Positions 32,869 to 40,900 of a stretch of DNA of 50,476 nucleotides are shown here, piece after piece. The translations under genes were made by a program, and so were the position numbers. The stretch is from positions 1-50,476 of the forward strand of contig WRJS01000013.1 of assembly GCA_009778475.1 (NCBI GenBank). The letters are read 5' to 3'. The first letter of the stretch is position 1. The number at the start of each line of letters is the position of its first letter. The stretch comes from Kiritimatiellota bacterium. GTDB taxonomy: Bacteria; Verrucomicrobiota; Kiritimatiellia; RFP12; UBA1067. A model generated the notes under the pieces. The model made no database searches. It was not told where the DNA came from and saw nothing but the letters and a program-made list of their open reading frames with translations.

Positions 32869-33623
32869 GGGGCAACATCGAGGCTTATAAACTGTGGGCG
32901 CCGTGCGGCGAGCAGTGGACGGAATGGGTCAAGCCCGTGCTGTTCGCGGATATGCCGCAAACGGTTCTCGGGCAGTCGGACGTCCCGGAACTGAAATGGA
33001 TCGCGCAGCCCGACAGGTCCGCGGCGGTCATCGTCGATCTGCCCGGCAAGGAAGGGGTGCTGGAGGGCATGGCGCTGGCGCGCCTGGGGTACCGCCCCAT
33101 CCCGCTCTACAACGGGGTCTGCGGGGCGTGGTCCGGCGCGGGAGGGCCGGCCGCCGTCCCGGTCTATGGCATCGTGGACGCGCTGTGCGGCTTCGCGGGC
33201 GAGTTGCCCCGGCTGAGGCTCCGGGCAGACGCGCCCCCCGCGTTCCTGCTCGACGCCAACAGGATGAAGGGCGCCCGCTGGACGCCGGGCGACTACGACA
33301 ACCGCTGGAGCGTGTTCCCGCAGGATATGCCCTCCGCCGCCTACCTGCAGGACAAAGGCCTCAGCCGCGTCATCGTGCGCTCCGACAAAGTGAGGGACGA
33401 CCTCGCCCATATCCTGCGCCGCTACGAGACCCAAGGCCTGGCGATTCTCATGAGCGACGGCACGGGCCAGAAACGCATCACGGTCCCCAAGCCGTCCCTC
33501 TTCAAAGGCCTGCGCTACCGCTTCGGCGTCATTACGGGCCTGAGCCGCAACGCCGCTGGGGGCTTCGGCGCGCAGATACCCGACACCAGCGACTCCGGCG
33601 GGCGGCATTACGGGTTCGGGTGA
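32865..33623 (+). CDS. Unknown protein, third gene of the DUF350/ATP-grasp operon
   Basis: 252 residues, starting at an ATGA overlap with the ATP-grasp gene, so translation is coupled. No signal peptide or membrane segment is visible. Features include AAVIVDLPGKEGVLEGMALARLGYRPIPLYNG near residues 45-75, a Rossmann-like or hydrolase-like opening, and MSDGTGQKRITVPKPSLF near residue 200. I do not recognise a named family. The tight operon suggests it supplies or processes a substrate for the ligase, or is a structural partner. Confidence 0.8.
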   Translation: MRGNIEAYKLWAPCGEQWTEWVKPVLFADMPQTVLGQSDVPELKWIAQPDRSAAVIVDLPGKEGVLEGMALARLGYRPIPLYNGVCGAWSGAGGPAAVPVYGIVDALCGFAGELPRLRLRADAPPAFLLDANRMKGARWTPGDYDNRWSVFPQDMPSAAYLQDKGLSRVIVRSDKVRDDLAHILRRYETQGLAILMSDGTGQKRITVPKPSLFKGLRYRFGVITGLSRNAAGGFGAQIPDTSDSGGRHYGFG

Positions 33624-33749
33624 CATTGAGAACGTGTGTCCAACCCCAAAGAAGTTTTTTTACCACAATAGACACAATGGAAACGTCGTCTTTGCGTCTT
33701 TGCGCGAGACAAAAAAACGGTTGTTGTTGAAACGCGAGAAAACGGTAGT

Positions 33750-33794
33750 GAGGGACGATAGGTCATGAATTGGTTTGTGAAGAATGTGTTGCTG
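33750..33794 (+). repeat. Duplicated leader and start-codon segment, copy 1
   Basis: 45 bases covering the 15-base leader and the first ten codons of the tandem-repeat gene are identical at 43 positions to 34451-34495, the same region of the next gene. It includes GAGGGACGATAGG before each ATG. Confidence 0.85.
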
Positions 33795-34403
33795 CTTCAT
33801 GTCGCGATGCTTTGCATGGTCGCCACCGTAAGCGAGGCGCAGTTCGGACCGGCTGCCGCCGACTGGAAGGCAGGGACGGCGGTCACGGGCAAACCGGACG
33901 TTTTCGGGAACACGACGACGACCTATAAGGACGAGCGCGGACGGACGGTCGGGACGGCGGTCGTCGGCAAGCCGGACGTTTTCGGGAACACGGCGACGAC
34001 CTATAAGGATGAGCGCGGACGGACGGTCGGGACGGCAGTCGTCGGCAAGCCGGATGTTTTCGGGAACACGGCGACGACCTATAAGGACGAGCGCGGGCGG
34101 AATACGGGGACGGCGGTCGTCGGTAAGGCGGACGTTTTCGGGAACACGACAGTGACCCATAAGGATAACAGCGGGCGGAAGACCGGGACGGCGGTCACGG
34201 GCAAGGCGAATGTTTTCGGGAACACGGCGACGACCTATAAGGATGAGCGCGGCCGGACGGTCGGGACGGCGGTCACGGGCAAGGCGAATGTTTTCGGGAA
34301 CACGGCGACGACCTATAAGGATGAGCGCGGCCGGACGGTCGGGACGGCGGTCGTCGGTAAGGCGGATGCTTTCGGAAACACGACGAGGACCGTGAAGGAA
34401 TGA
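33765..34403 (+). CDS. Secreted protein made of seven 26-residue tandem repeats
   Basis: 212 residues. A signal peptide (VLLLHVAMLCMVATVSEAQ) is followed by a short spacer and then repeats starting at residue 37, each of the form GTAVVGKPDVFGNTATTYKD plus ERGRTV; six are complete and the seventh is cut short. Repeats of the FGNTT-Y-D-GR-GTA type occur in various secreted bacterial proteins and probably form a regular beta structure; the function is unknown. Near-identical DNA units suggest recent expansion, so copy number may vary between strains. The gene's leader and first ten codons are duplicated at the next gene. Located between the DUF350 operon and a ligase-like gene of envelope polysaccharide synthesis. 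Confidence 0.88.
   Translation: MNWFVKNVLLLHVAMLCMVATVSEAQFGPAAADWKAGTAVTGKPDVFGNTTTTYKDERGRTVGTAVVGKPDVFGNTATTYKDERGRTVGTAVVGKPDVFGNTATTYKDERGRNTGTAVVGKADVFGNTTVTHKDNSGRKTGTAVTGKANVFGNTATTYKDERGRTVGTAVTGKANVFGNTATTYKDERGRTVGTAVVGKADAFGNTTRTVKE
33873..34400 (+). repeat. 78-bp in-frame tandem repeat array, 6.8 units
   Basis: Units begin at 33873, 33951, 34029, 34107, 34185, 34263 and 34341, each exactly 78 bases except the truncated last. Unit four is the most diverged. The length is a multiple of three, so loss or gain of units keeps the frame. Confidence 0.93.
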
Positions 34404-34450
34404 AGGTGTGTTTGGTGTTGGTGTTTTTACACAGTTAAGTGAAGGTAAGA

Positions 34451-34495
34451 GAGGGACGATAGGTTATGAATTGGTTTGCGAAGAATGTGTTGCTG
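34451..34495 (+). repeat. Duplicated leader and start-codon segment, copy 2
   Basis: Partner of 33750-33794, with two substitutions. It gives both adjacent genes the same leader and almost the same N-terminus (MNWF, one variable residue, KNVLLL). Confidence 0.85.
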
Positions 34496-34870
34496 TTGAA
34501 CCTGATGGTGCTGGTGGGCGCGTTGGCGTGGATACACGGAGGGACGCGGCCGGATCTGCTGTTCCCGGTTATCCCGTGGCTGACGCTGCCGGTGCTGGAG
34601 TGGCTGCTGGTCTATCCGCAGGTGAAGAAGAGCGAGTCGTTGCTGGACGCGCGGCGGCGCGTGTGGCGTGGGCTGGCGCGTGACCCGCTGACGTACCTGT
34701 CCGTGCTGTTCACGGTGGTGCTGCTCATCCCGGTGTTCAATGTCGCGGTGGCGCCGCAGGATGTGGGGGGGGGAAGTGGTGGTTGTCGGTGCCGCCGGTG
34801 GCGTGGCTTCCGTTCTGCACGGATCCGGATGTGCATGGGGTTATCGTGCTGTGGTTCATCCCGGCGATGA
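34466..34870 (+). CDS. O-antigen-ligase-like membrane protein, N-terminal part (frame breaks at a G9 run)
   Basis: The first frame of an interrupted gene. It encodes three hydrophobic segments (VLLLNLMVLVGALAW, LLFPVIPWLTLPVLEWLL, LTYLSVLFTVVLLIPVF). At 34765-34773 a run of nine G ends the good reading; beyond it the frame gives Cys/Arg-rich sequence up to the stop at 34870. With ten G (or seven) the frame would run straight into the next open frame (KWWLSVPPVAWLPF) and give one protein of about 498 residues ending at 35958. The start matches the duplicated leader. Either a sequencing or assembly error in the homopolymer, a phase-variable switch, or a true mutation. Confidence 0.7.
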   Translation: MNWFAKNVLLLNLMVLVGALAWIHGGTRPDLLFPVIPWLTLPVLEWLLVYPQVKKSESLLDARRRVWRGLARDPLTYLSVLFTVVLLIPVFNVAVAPQDVGGGSGGCRCRRWRGFRSARIRMCMGLSCCGSSRR

Positions 34871-35958
34871 TCGCGGTGCTGGCGGCGCGGCACGGGCTGC
34901 TGAAGCGGGGCAAGCGCATCCTCCTGGAGGCCATCTGCTGGAACGCGGCCGCGCTGGCGGTGCTCGGTTTCATCCAGTTGTGGACGGGGGCAAAGGCGAT
35001 TCTCTGGATGACGCCGGTGCCCGATTATTTCTTCTCCACGTTCGGGTACCCGAACTTTGCGGGGGCGTTTTTCACGCTGGCGTTCGCGCTGTCGTTCGGG
35101 GCTTGGTTCCACCAGATGACGGAGGCGTCGGAGTTGTTCTCGGAGAATTTGCAGGCGATGCTCGAGCCGCCGACGAAGGTCGAGGCGAACCGGATGCTCG
35201 TGCCGACGGTATTGTGCTTCGCGGCCGCAATCGCGACCTTGTCGCGCGCGGCGATCCTGCTGTGCGCGGTGCTGGCCGTGGTGTTTCTGGTGTATGGGCT
35301 GCTGTTCACATGGTGGCGCATGACGACCGGGCTGCGCGTGATTGCGCTGGCCAGTGTGATCGCGGTGGTGTTCGTGGTGACGGTGCTGTTTTTCGCGTTC
35401 AACCCGAAAGAACTGAAAGCGGAGATTAGCACGATTACCGTGGAGTCGGTCACCGAGCGCGTGACGGGGGCGGGGCAATACCATGCGCGTGTGGCGAAGG
35501 AGATTTGGAACGACTACCCCGTGTACGGCGTCGGCGGGTGGGGGTATCCGGCCTACCTGCTGGCGTATGTCACGCCGGAGGAGAAATTGCAGTCCATCGG
35601 CGGGATTAATGTCCATAACGACTCGCTGCAATTCTTGGCAGAGCAGGGGGTGGTCGGCTACGGGCTGATGGTGGCGTTTGCGGTGACGCTGTTCGGGTCG
35701 ATGGCGTGGCAGGTGCTAGCGTATTGCCGTGCGAAGCGGGCGTTGGCGAAGAGCAGGAAACTGAAGCCCGGCAATTGTTTTTACCTGACATCGCCGGTCA
35801 CGGTGGCGGTCTGGGCTGGGACAACCGCGACGGTGTGCCACTCGTTCGGCGACCTGCCGTTCCGCTCGCCCGCCATCCTGGTGATGTGGCTGCTCGCGTT
35901 CGTGTGCGCGGCGGGGTGGGTGCCCGTCGTGCCGAACCTCAAAGCGACCAAGAAATGA
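34783..35958 (+). CDS. O-antigen-ligase-like membrane protein, main part
   Basis: 391 codons open from a TTG at 34783, in the frame after the G9 run; it is probably the continuation of 34466 and not an independent gene. It has about eight hydrophobic segments and a large periplasmic loop containing YHARVAKEIWNDYPVYGVGG, then VHNDSLQFLAEQGVVGYG. This matches the Wzy_C pattern (long loop with an Arg, a D-P-x-x-G-x-G motif, and HND-LQ-L-E-G) of O-antigen ligases and polymerases such as WaaL. Those proteins transfer or polymerise lipid-linked glycans at the periplasmic face of the inner membrane. The stop overlaps the ATG of the MT-A70 gene (ATGA). Confidence 0.8.
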   Translation: MSVPPVAWLPFCTDPDVHGVIVLWFIPAMIAVLAARHGLLKRGKRILLEAICWNAAALAVLGFIQLWTGAKAILWMTPVPDYFFSTFGYPNFAGAFFTLAFALSFGAWFHQMTEASELFSENLQAMLEPPTKVEANRMLVPTVLCFAAAIATLSRAAILLCAVLAVVFLVYGLLFTWWRMTTGLRVIALASVIAVVFVVTVLFFAFNPKELKAEISTITVESVTERVTGAGQYHARVAKEIWNDYPVYGVGGWGYPAYLLAYVTPEEKLQSIGGINVHNDSLQFLAEQGVVGYGLMVAFAVTLFGSMAWQVLAYCRAKRALAKSRKLKPGNCFYLTSPVTVAVWAGTTATVCHSFGDLPFRSPAILVMWLLAFVCAAGWVPVVPNLKATKK

Positions 35959-36524
35959 AATACCAGATCATTTATGCGGACCCGCCGTGGAAATACCTCT
36001 GGGGCGGGGGTAAGGACGGGGGGCATTTCGCGCCGGAGAGGCATTACGAGACCATGTCCACGGACGAGATCTGCGCCCTGGACGTGAGGGCCCTGCGCGA
36101 CACGAACTGCGCCCTCTTCCTGTGGGCCACCATGCCCGCGCTGCCGGACGCGCTGAAGGTGATGGCCGCGTGGGGGTTCAAATACAAGACGTGCGCGTTC
36201 TCGTGGGTGAAGACCAAGAAGGACGGCCAGCCCCTGCACGGGATGGGCAGCTACACCAAATCGAATCTCGAGCTCTGCCTGCTCGGCATGAGGGGGCATA
36301 TCAAATCCGTGGACAAGACGGTCCCGCAGGTCCTCATGCACGGCCGGCTGGGGCATTCCGTCAAACCCCCGGTCATCCGCGACAGGATCGTCCGGCTGTT
36401 CGGGGACTTGCGGCGGCTGGAGATTTTCGCGCGCCAGAAAGCTGACGGCTGGGACGCGATCGGCTACGGCATCGACGGCGTGAGCGTCCAGGAGAAAATC
36501 GCACGCCTCTGCGTGAGACCATAG
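35955..36524 (+). CDS. MT-A70 family adenine methyltransferase
   Basis: 189 residues. The start at 35955 is set by the ATGA overlap with the preceding membrane-protein gene; an upstream in-frame extension would overlap that gene and is rejected. The N-terminus KYQIIYADPPW carries the catalytic DPPW motif (9-12), and the C-terminal half has SYTKSNLELCLLGMRG and GHSVKPPVIRDRIVRLFG. MT-A70 proteins methylate adenine N6 in RNA (eukaryotes) or DNA (many phage and bacterial members). There is no adjacent restriction gene, so it is an orphan enzyme, possibly phage-derived, with base composition like the chromosome. Coupling to an O-antigen-ligase-like gene is unexpected and may be accidental. Confidence 0.88.
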   Translation: MKYQIIYADPPWKYLWGGGKDGGHFAPERHYETMSTDEICALDVRALRDTNCALFLWATMPALPDALKVMAAWGFKYKTCAFSWVKTKKDGQPLHGMGSYTKSNLELCLLGMRGHIKSVDKTVPQVLMHGRLGHSVKPPVIRDRIVRLFGDLRRLEIFARQKADGWDAIGYGIDGVSVQEKIARLCVRP

Positions 36525-36745
36525 ACGGACGATTTTTTAGACAGGATTAACAGGATTTTACAGGATTGCTTTTTAATCTGTGAAATCTGCGTCATCTGCG
36601 GTTAATGAAAACGGACATTTGTTTAGAGAGGAATTGTGGGGTTAAGATTTACAATCCTGAAAATCCTGTAATATATGCGCCCCGAAGGGGAAATCCTGTC
36701 AAAAAAACGCTACGTCTCTGTGCCTTTGTGTGAGATAAAAGGATA
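36525..36745. repeat. Composite intergenic repeats (AACAGGATTTTA and ATCTGCGTCATCTGCGGTTA types)
   Basis: The same modules as in 28799-29066 in a different arrangement, including the element CGCCCCGAAGGGGAAATCC (about 36675) and a piece of the TGCCTTTGTGTGAGATAAAA family. No gene. Confidence 0.75.
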
Positions 36746-36764
36746 TTTATTTCTTGGGACAACC

Positions 36765-37115
36765 ATGTCGATTTCATACGAAATTTCCATCGAGATTGAG
36801 AAGCGGTTGCGGAACGTGCCGGTCCTCTGGGACGGCAAGGAGGCTGTCCTCGAAATGAAGGAGAATGGCGACAAAGGCTGCGAGCAACAAGATACCCGTG
36901 AACGACCGTGAGGCGATGGAACGCGCGATCCGTGAGTACGGCTCGATGGGTCTGATTATCGCCGTGGGCGACGTTGCTTATGACGACAAGGACAAGACGT
37001 TTCAGGAGTGGCACGAGCAGCTGAAGGGACCGCCGTCACGGTTCGTCGTCGCGAGAAAGTCCTCCTCGACCTCGACAAGCTCGGCGTGGAGCGGGTCTGG
37101 CACATCGGTTTTTAA
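36765..37115 (+). pseudogene. Decayed gene of unknown function with frame breaks
   Basis: Three pieces in different frames look continuous: from ATG 36765 (SISYEISIEIEKRLRNVPVL, to about 36860), then from about 36865 (NKIPVNDREAMERAIREYGS, to about 37030), then EKVLLDLDKLGVERVWHIGF ending with TAA at 37113. Composition is chromosomal. No family is recognised; the last piece has the look of a real C-terminus. The surrounding repeats suggest a gene broken by nearby rearrangement, or two indel errors in the sequence. Confidence 0.45.
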
Positions 37116-37235
37116 TATGGAGACGGTTATGGGGAAATGTTTACGCTGGGAAATCGCCTTTTCCCCGTGTCAAGACTTGGCGCACAGTTTCATCCAGAAG
37201 GATGCCTCCACATCCTCATTCTGGGTAGAGGTTCC

Positions 37236-38357
37236 ATGCCGATGAAAAAAAGACACTCATTTCTACGGGCTGCACTTAGATGCCTAGCCTTTCCATTGTC
37301 CCTCTTGGTGGCGGGATGCCTTATGGACGATGGTGGTGGGGTGCTCGTCTATGATCTGGCAGACAACCGTGCTGTCGCACTCGTCCAGCGGGAAACCCCG
37401 GAACGGCAAGCCCTGCTCATCCAGCGCGGCGCAGGCGGGGAGACATTCTTCACGTTCGATGAACACGGCAAACACTTCCGCCGGTACAGCCGCCAAAGGG
37501 ACGGGAAGTCCTACATCTCCGAACGCGACACCAACAGAGTCGTCATAGCGAAATGGGAGACGGCGATACCGCCCCCGACCGACCCCATGAAAATGATGGC
37601 GCTCTCGCCGGACGGGGAAAAGGCGGCGTTCCTGATTCGTTCAGAACGCCCTGCTCCTTACCTGTGCGAATTCAATTCAGAAAAAATTGAGGAGGCGCGG
37701 ATAACAACCAAGGCGGGCACATTATTAAAGGTCTTAGAAGAAAGGCCGAACAACGCATCTTCCGGAATAATGAAGTCAATCCACTGGCTGTCGGACGAGA
37801 CGGTCATCACCAGCTCGCACCACTGGAAAGACCGCAGCGACCAGGTCGTCATATATGATTTGAAGGCCGATGCGGAAAAGACCATGGGCTACCCTTTCGG
37901 CAGGACAGGCACCACGAGCCATATCCTGCCGTCGCCCGACAATAGGCATGTGCTGCTTCTCCGCGGGTCTAAAAACCATGTGGACATCCTCGACCCGTGG
38001 GCGATGGCGCTGGTGGGCGAAGTCCAAGTCCCCGAGACGGTAAGGCAATTTGCAAGCATCGGGACGGCTTGGCTGGATAACGATGAGTTCATCGCATGGG
38101 ACGCATATTCAAGCCGGATAATCCGCCACAGCATTACCACAGGGCAGACAACGTTGATTGAGCCTAGGTTTCCAGCCTCGAAATACTCCATTTCTACATT
38201 CGTTAACAATCACTTCATCCTGCGTAAAGACGGTAGTTGTGGCAAATGGAGTTACAATGTCAAGACTGGGAAGTTGCACAGAATAACCAAATATGCGGTT
38301 GGATGCATATGCCCGTTAAACGACAACATTATCCTGTTGGATTGGGCACGACCATAG
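37236..38357 (+). CDS. Lipoprotein with WD/TolB-like propeller repeats (unknown function)
   Basis: 373 residues. ATG 37236 (GGTAGAGG upstream) leads into a basic N-terminus and the lipobox LVAGC, so the mature protein is lipid-anchored. The body is beta-rich with repeated short blade-like motifs such as MKMMALSPDGEKAAFLI, SHILPSPDNRHVLLLRG and IGTAWLDNDEFIAWD, consistent with a beta-propeller. I cannot name a family. It may be a periplasm-facing binding protein. A longer upstream frame exists but lacks a better start. Confidence 0.8.
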   Translation: MPMKKRHSFLRAALRCLAFPLSLLVAGCLMDDGGGVLVYDLADNRAVALVQRETPERQALLIQRGAGGETFFTFDEHGKHFRRYSRQRDGKSYISERDTNRVVIAKWETAIPPPTDPMKMMALSPDGEKAAFLIRSERPAPYLCEFNSEKIEEARITTKAGTLLKVLEERPNNASSGIMKSIHWLSDETVITSSHHWKDRSDQVVIYDLKADAEKTMGYPFGRTGTTSHILPSPDNRHVLLLRGSKNHVDILDPWAMALVGEVQVPETVRQFASIGTAWLDNDEFIAWDAYSSRIIRHSITTGQTTLIEPRFPASKYSISTFVNNHFILRKDGSCGKWSYNVKTGKLHRITKYAVGCICPLNDNIILLDWARP

Positions 38358-38905
38358 TCTAGCCGTCCCTGAAAGGTGTGGGAATCCTATCTCCACATTT
38401 GGCATTTCAAAGGAATCGAAAGCATCGGGGTCGTATCTCCACATTTGACATTTTTCTTTGGCAAGAAAAAAGCGCTTCTCCCAAATGCAGAAACAAGGCC
38501 ACGGGATTCGCCTACACAGGGTTTTTAGGGAAATTATTTTTGCATAACCTCTGCGGCTCTCTGTACGCACTGTGCCTCTGTTTCTATTGATATGAAACGC
38601 CTACGGCGTATGGGTTCGGCGTGACCTGATTTTTTTCTATTAATATGCAACGCCTACGGCGTATCCTTGCCCGTAAGGCATCCATGTCAATAGAAAAAAC
38701 GGGTTCCCAAAACATAAACCCCGTAGGGGTTGCATTTTTTTCCGGAAATCTTTTCAAGGCGACGTGTCATTGCTGTTGTGCCTATTGTGGTTAAAGAAAA
38801 CGAACTCTTTCTTGTCGCATTGGCGGGTAAGTCTTTTTTCGCGTGCTTCGCGTGTTTCGCGGTTAATACAATCTTGAATCTTGCGGTTTGAGAACAGGTC
38901 TAATT
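38358..38905. repeat. Composite repeat region before the AT-rich island
   Basis: About 550 bases, no gene. It contains duplicated TATCTCCACATTTG units (about 38389 and 38431), ACGCCTACGGCGT and ACCCCGTAGGGGT palindromes (38597-38735, matching 46890-47105), a CCTATTGTGGTTAAAG piece, and from about 38815 the right half of the 208-bp element of 41579-41786, whose end (GAGAACAGGTCTAA) abuts the acetyltransferase gene. Confidence 0.7.
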
Positions 38906-38912
38906 GAAAAAT

Positions 38913-39554
38913 ATGAGCGATAGCATCAATAATCCAGATCCGGATACGAAATTTCCCGTGCCAAACGTTGACACAGTTTGTTACGTGAAGCCGCTTGTCA
39001 AAAACCCGAATGTGATTGTTGGCGATTTCACGTATTTTAGCGATGACGAAAAACCCGAAGATTTTGAGCGGCATATCATGCACTTTTACGATTTTTACAA
39101 TGATAAACTGATTATCGGGAAATTCTGTCAGATTGCAAAGGGTGTCACTTTTATGATGAACGGCGCAAATCATAAAATGAATGCGTTTAGCACATACCCG
39201 TTTTACATTTTCGAGGGTTGGAATGCAGAGACTCCGTCAGTTAGCGAATTTCCGTTGAAGGGAGACATCATTATTGGCAACGATGTTTGGATTGGCGAAC
39301 ATTCAACCATTTTAGCAGGTGTAAAGATAGGCGATGGCGCAATTATCGGCGCTCGCAGTGTGGTAGCCAGCGATGTAGAGCCATATTCCATTGTCTGCGG
39401 AAATCCTGCTAAACAAATAAGAAAACGTTTTGACAAGGAAACCATCGATTTTTTACTTCATCTCAAATGGTGGAATTGGAGTGTTGAAAAAATTAAGCAA
39501 AACATTGCTATTCTTTCAAATGCAGATATTGAAAAATTGAAAAGCATTGAATAA
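38913..39554 (+). CDS. Vat/CatB-type xenobiotic O-acetyltransferase
   Basis: 213 residues, the length of Vat streptogramin A acetyltransferases. It is a left-handed beta-helix hexapeptide protein: [26 protein letters not shown], then [17 protein letters not shown] with the catalytic His87, [20 protein letters not shown], and the ending [12 protein letters not shown]. The enzyme would acetylate a hydroxyl of an acceptor using acetyl-CoA. The insertion loop and the NGANH motif favour the Vat/CatB class that inactivates streptogramin A or chloramphenicol; actual resistance is not shown. Clearly AT-rich relative to neighbours and followed by an IS200-like transposase, so probably horizontally acquired. 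A TTG at 38904 is an alternative start. Confidence 0.85.
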   Translation: MSDSINNPDPDTKFPVPNVDTVCYVKPLVKNPNVIVGDFTYFSDDEKPEDFERHIMHFYDFYNDKLIIGKFCQIAKGVTFMMNGANHKMNAFSTYPFYIFEGWNAETPSVSEFPLKGDIIIGNDVWIGEHSTILAGVKIGDGAIIGARSVVASDVEPYSIVCGNPAKQIRKRFDKETIDFLLHLKWWNWSVEKIKQNIAILSNADIEKLKSIE

Positions 39555-39614
39555 CAACGAAAAACACATAATTAGTAAAACAATAAGATGATTAGTAAAA
39601 CAATAAATAACAGA

Positions 39615-40275
39615 AACCACGGCTTGAAAAGCCAAATCTTCATAACCGCAGGTAAGCGTAGCGCAGCCTGCGGAGACAAAACAAGTACAAACCTCTGCCT
39701 GAAAGGCAGGACTAAAAAACGGACAATATGAGTTACACAAAATTATTATATCACGTTGTATTCAGAACAAAATACGGAAAAAACACGATTCCCGAACAGC
39801 ACGAAAAGGAGTTGTATGCTTATATTTTGGGAATTATCAACAATAAAAAATCAAAACTTTACCGCATTGGCGGCATAGAAAATCACTTGCATTTGTTGAT
39901 TGATATACATCCGACTTTTGCAGTGTCCGATTTTATGAAGGAACTCAAAGAATATTCAAGCAAATGGCTTACGAAAAATCCTAATTTCCCCGATTTTGAG
40001 GGGTGGGCAGTAAGTTTTGCCGCGTTTAGTTATAATTTATCCGATAAACAAAAAATCATAAATTACATTATAAATCAAAAAGAACATCATAGAAGAGTAA
40101 GTTTTGAAGAAGAATATCGTCAATTTTTAATAGAAAATGGAGTTGAAATCAATGAAAAATATTTTTTGGCAGATTGAAAATAGTCCTGCCTTTCAGGCAG
40201 TGTTGAGGGCGCTTGTTTACCGCAGGTCGTTGACCTGCGGTGATGAAAATAAAGCCTTTCAGGCTAAAAAACAAA
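39615..40275 (+). mobile_element. IS200/IS605-type element with hairpin ends
   Basis: A Y1 transposase gene (39728-40177) lies between matching hairpins. Left: CCGCAGG...CCTGCGG (39646-39673) and CTGCCTGAAAGGCAG (39695-39709). Right: CTGCCTTTCAGGCAG (40186-40200) and CCGCAGGTCGTTGACCTGCGG-type hairpin (40220-40240). IS200-like transposases recognise subterminal hairpins on single-stranded DNA and leave no target duplication. The exact ends are not certain. AT-rich. Confidence 0.75.
39728..40177 (+). CDS. tnpA: IS200-like Y1/HUH transposase
   Basis: 149 residues, a typical size. It carries the HUH metal-binding motif (His53-Leu-His55 in ENHLHLLID) and a catalytic Tyr candidate (Tyr113 in INYIINQKEHH). 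The N-terminus SYTKLLYHVVFRTKY is characteristic. Such enzymes cut and join single-stranded DNA at hairpins and move elements by a peel-and-paste route. No tnpB accompanies it. Both ends carry hairpins sharing a CTGCCT stem. The full-length frame suggests it could be active. Confidence 0.92.
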   Translation: MSYTKLLYHVVFRTKYGKNTIPEQHEKELYAYILGIINNKKSKLYRIGGIENHLHLLIDIHPTFAVSDFMKELKEYSSKWLTKNPNFPDFEGWAVSFAAFSYNLSDKQKIINYIINQKEHHRRVSFEEEYRQFLIENGVEINEKYFLAD

Positions 40276-40378
40276 AACTAACAAGAATAGAATTAAAAAT
40301 TAACAATTGAAAATTAAGATCAGTAAGCGGACAGTGTAGCGGAACAATGAAGTGAAAACATAAATTGTAAAAGAACAA

Positions 40379-40900
40379 ATGACAATGAATAAAATAATAA
40401 CCATAGTGACTTTAGGAGTTCAAATCGTTGTGACATTTATCGTAACTTTCTGCATTTATATGTTTTTAGCTCTATTTGACAATGACTTCGGTTTTGACGG
40501 GCTTTTCGGATTATTTATTGTTCAACCAATCATTGGAGTTATTCTTTCGGTTTTGACAATTATTGCCTGTTTGAGTTTAGGACTTCCAATTCGATTGAGC
40601 AAAAAAGTAAATTATTGGTGGGCAACAAACTTTTATATTTCGATAATTGGGGTAATCAGTGGATTAACTTTATTGTTTTTGGCGCTACTGCCGAATTTTA
40701 ATGACGCAGCAACGGTGATCATTAACAAGCAGGAAACTTTAAAACAAATTCCAAATTCAACTCTTTCGTATGTCGGGTGGTTTTTGACAGCATTTTCACT
40801 ACTTCATATTTATTTGCCAAGACAATTGACAGAGAGAACGCAAAACATGACAAGTAAAGAGCAAGCGGGGAAAATAACAACGGTACAATTCGATAAATGA
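40379..40900 (+). CDS. Small multi-pass membrane protein in AT-rich island
   Basis: 173 residues with four hydrophobic segments (IVTLGVQIVVTFIVTFCIYMFLALF and others, about 5-30, 42-70, 82-105, 125-145) and a polar C-terminus. No family recognised. AT-rich, as are the two genes before it, so part of the same acquired segment. The stop overlaps an ATG (ATGA at 40897) that opens a frame of only 35 codons with a hydrophobic start, which looks like the cut-off beginning of a second, coupled gene. Confidence 0.65.
   Translation: MTMNKIITIVTLGVQIVVTFIVTFCIYMFLALFDNDFGFDGLFGLFIVQPIIGVILSVLTIIACLSLGLPIRLSKKVNYWWATNFYISIIGVISGLTLLFLALLPNFNDAATVIINKQETLKQIPNSTLSYVGWFLTAFSLLHIYLPRQLTERTQNMTSKEQAGKITTVQFDK

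Noticed and set aside
33873..34400. CRISPR-like array of regular repeats
   Set aside because: Units are contiguous 78-bp tandem repeats, all coding in one frame, with no spacers.
38316..38570. Small minus-strand frame after the propeller lipoprotein
   Set aside because: It is composed of a duplicated repeat unit and overlaps the 3' end of a real gene.
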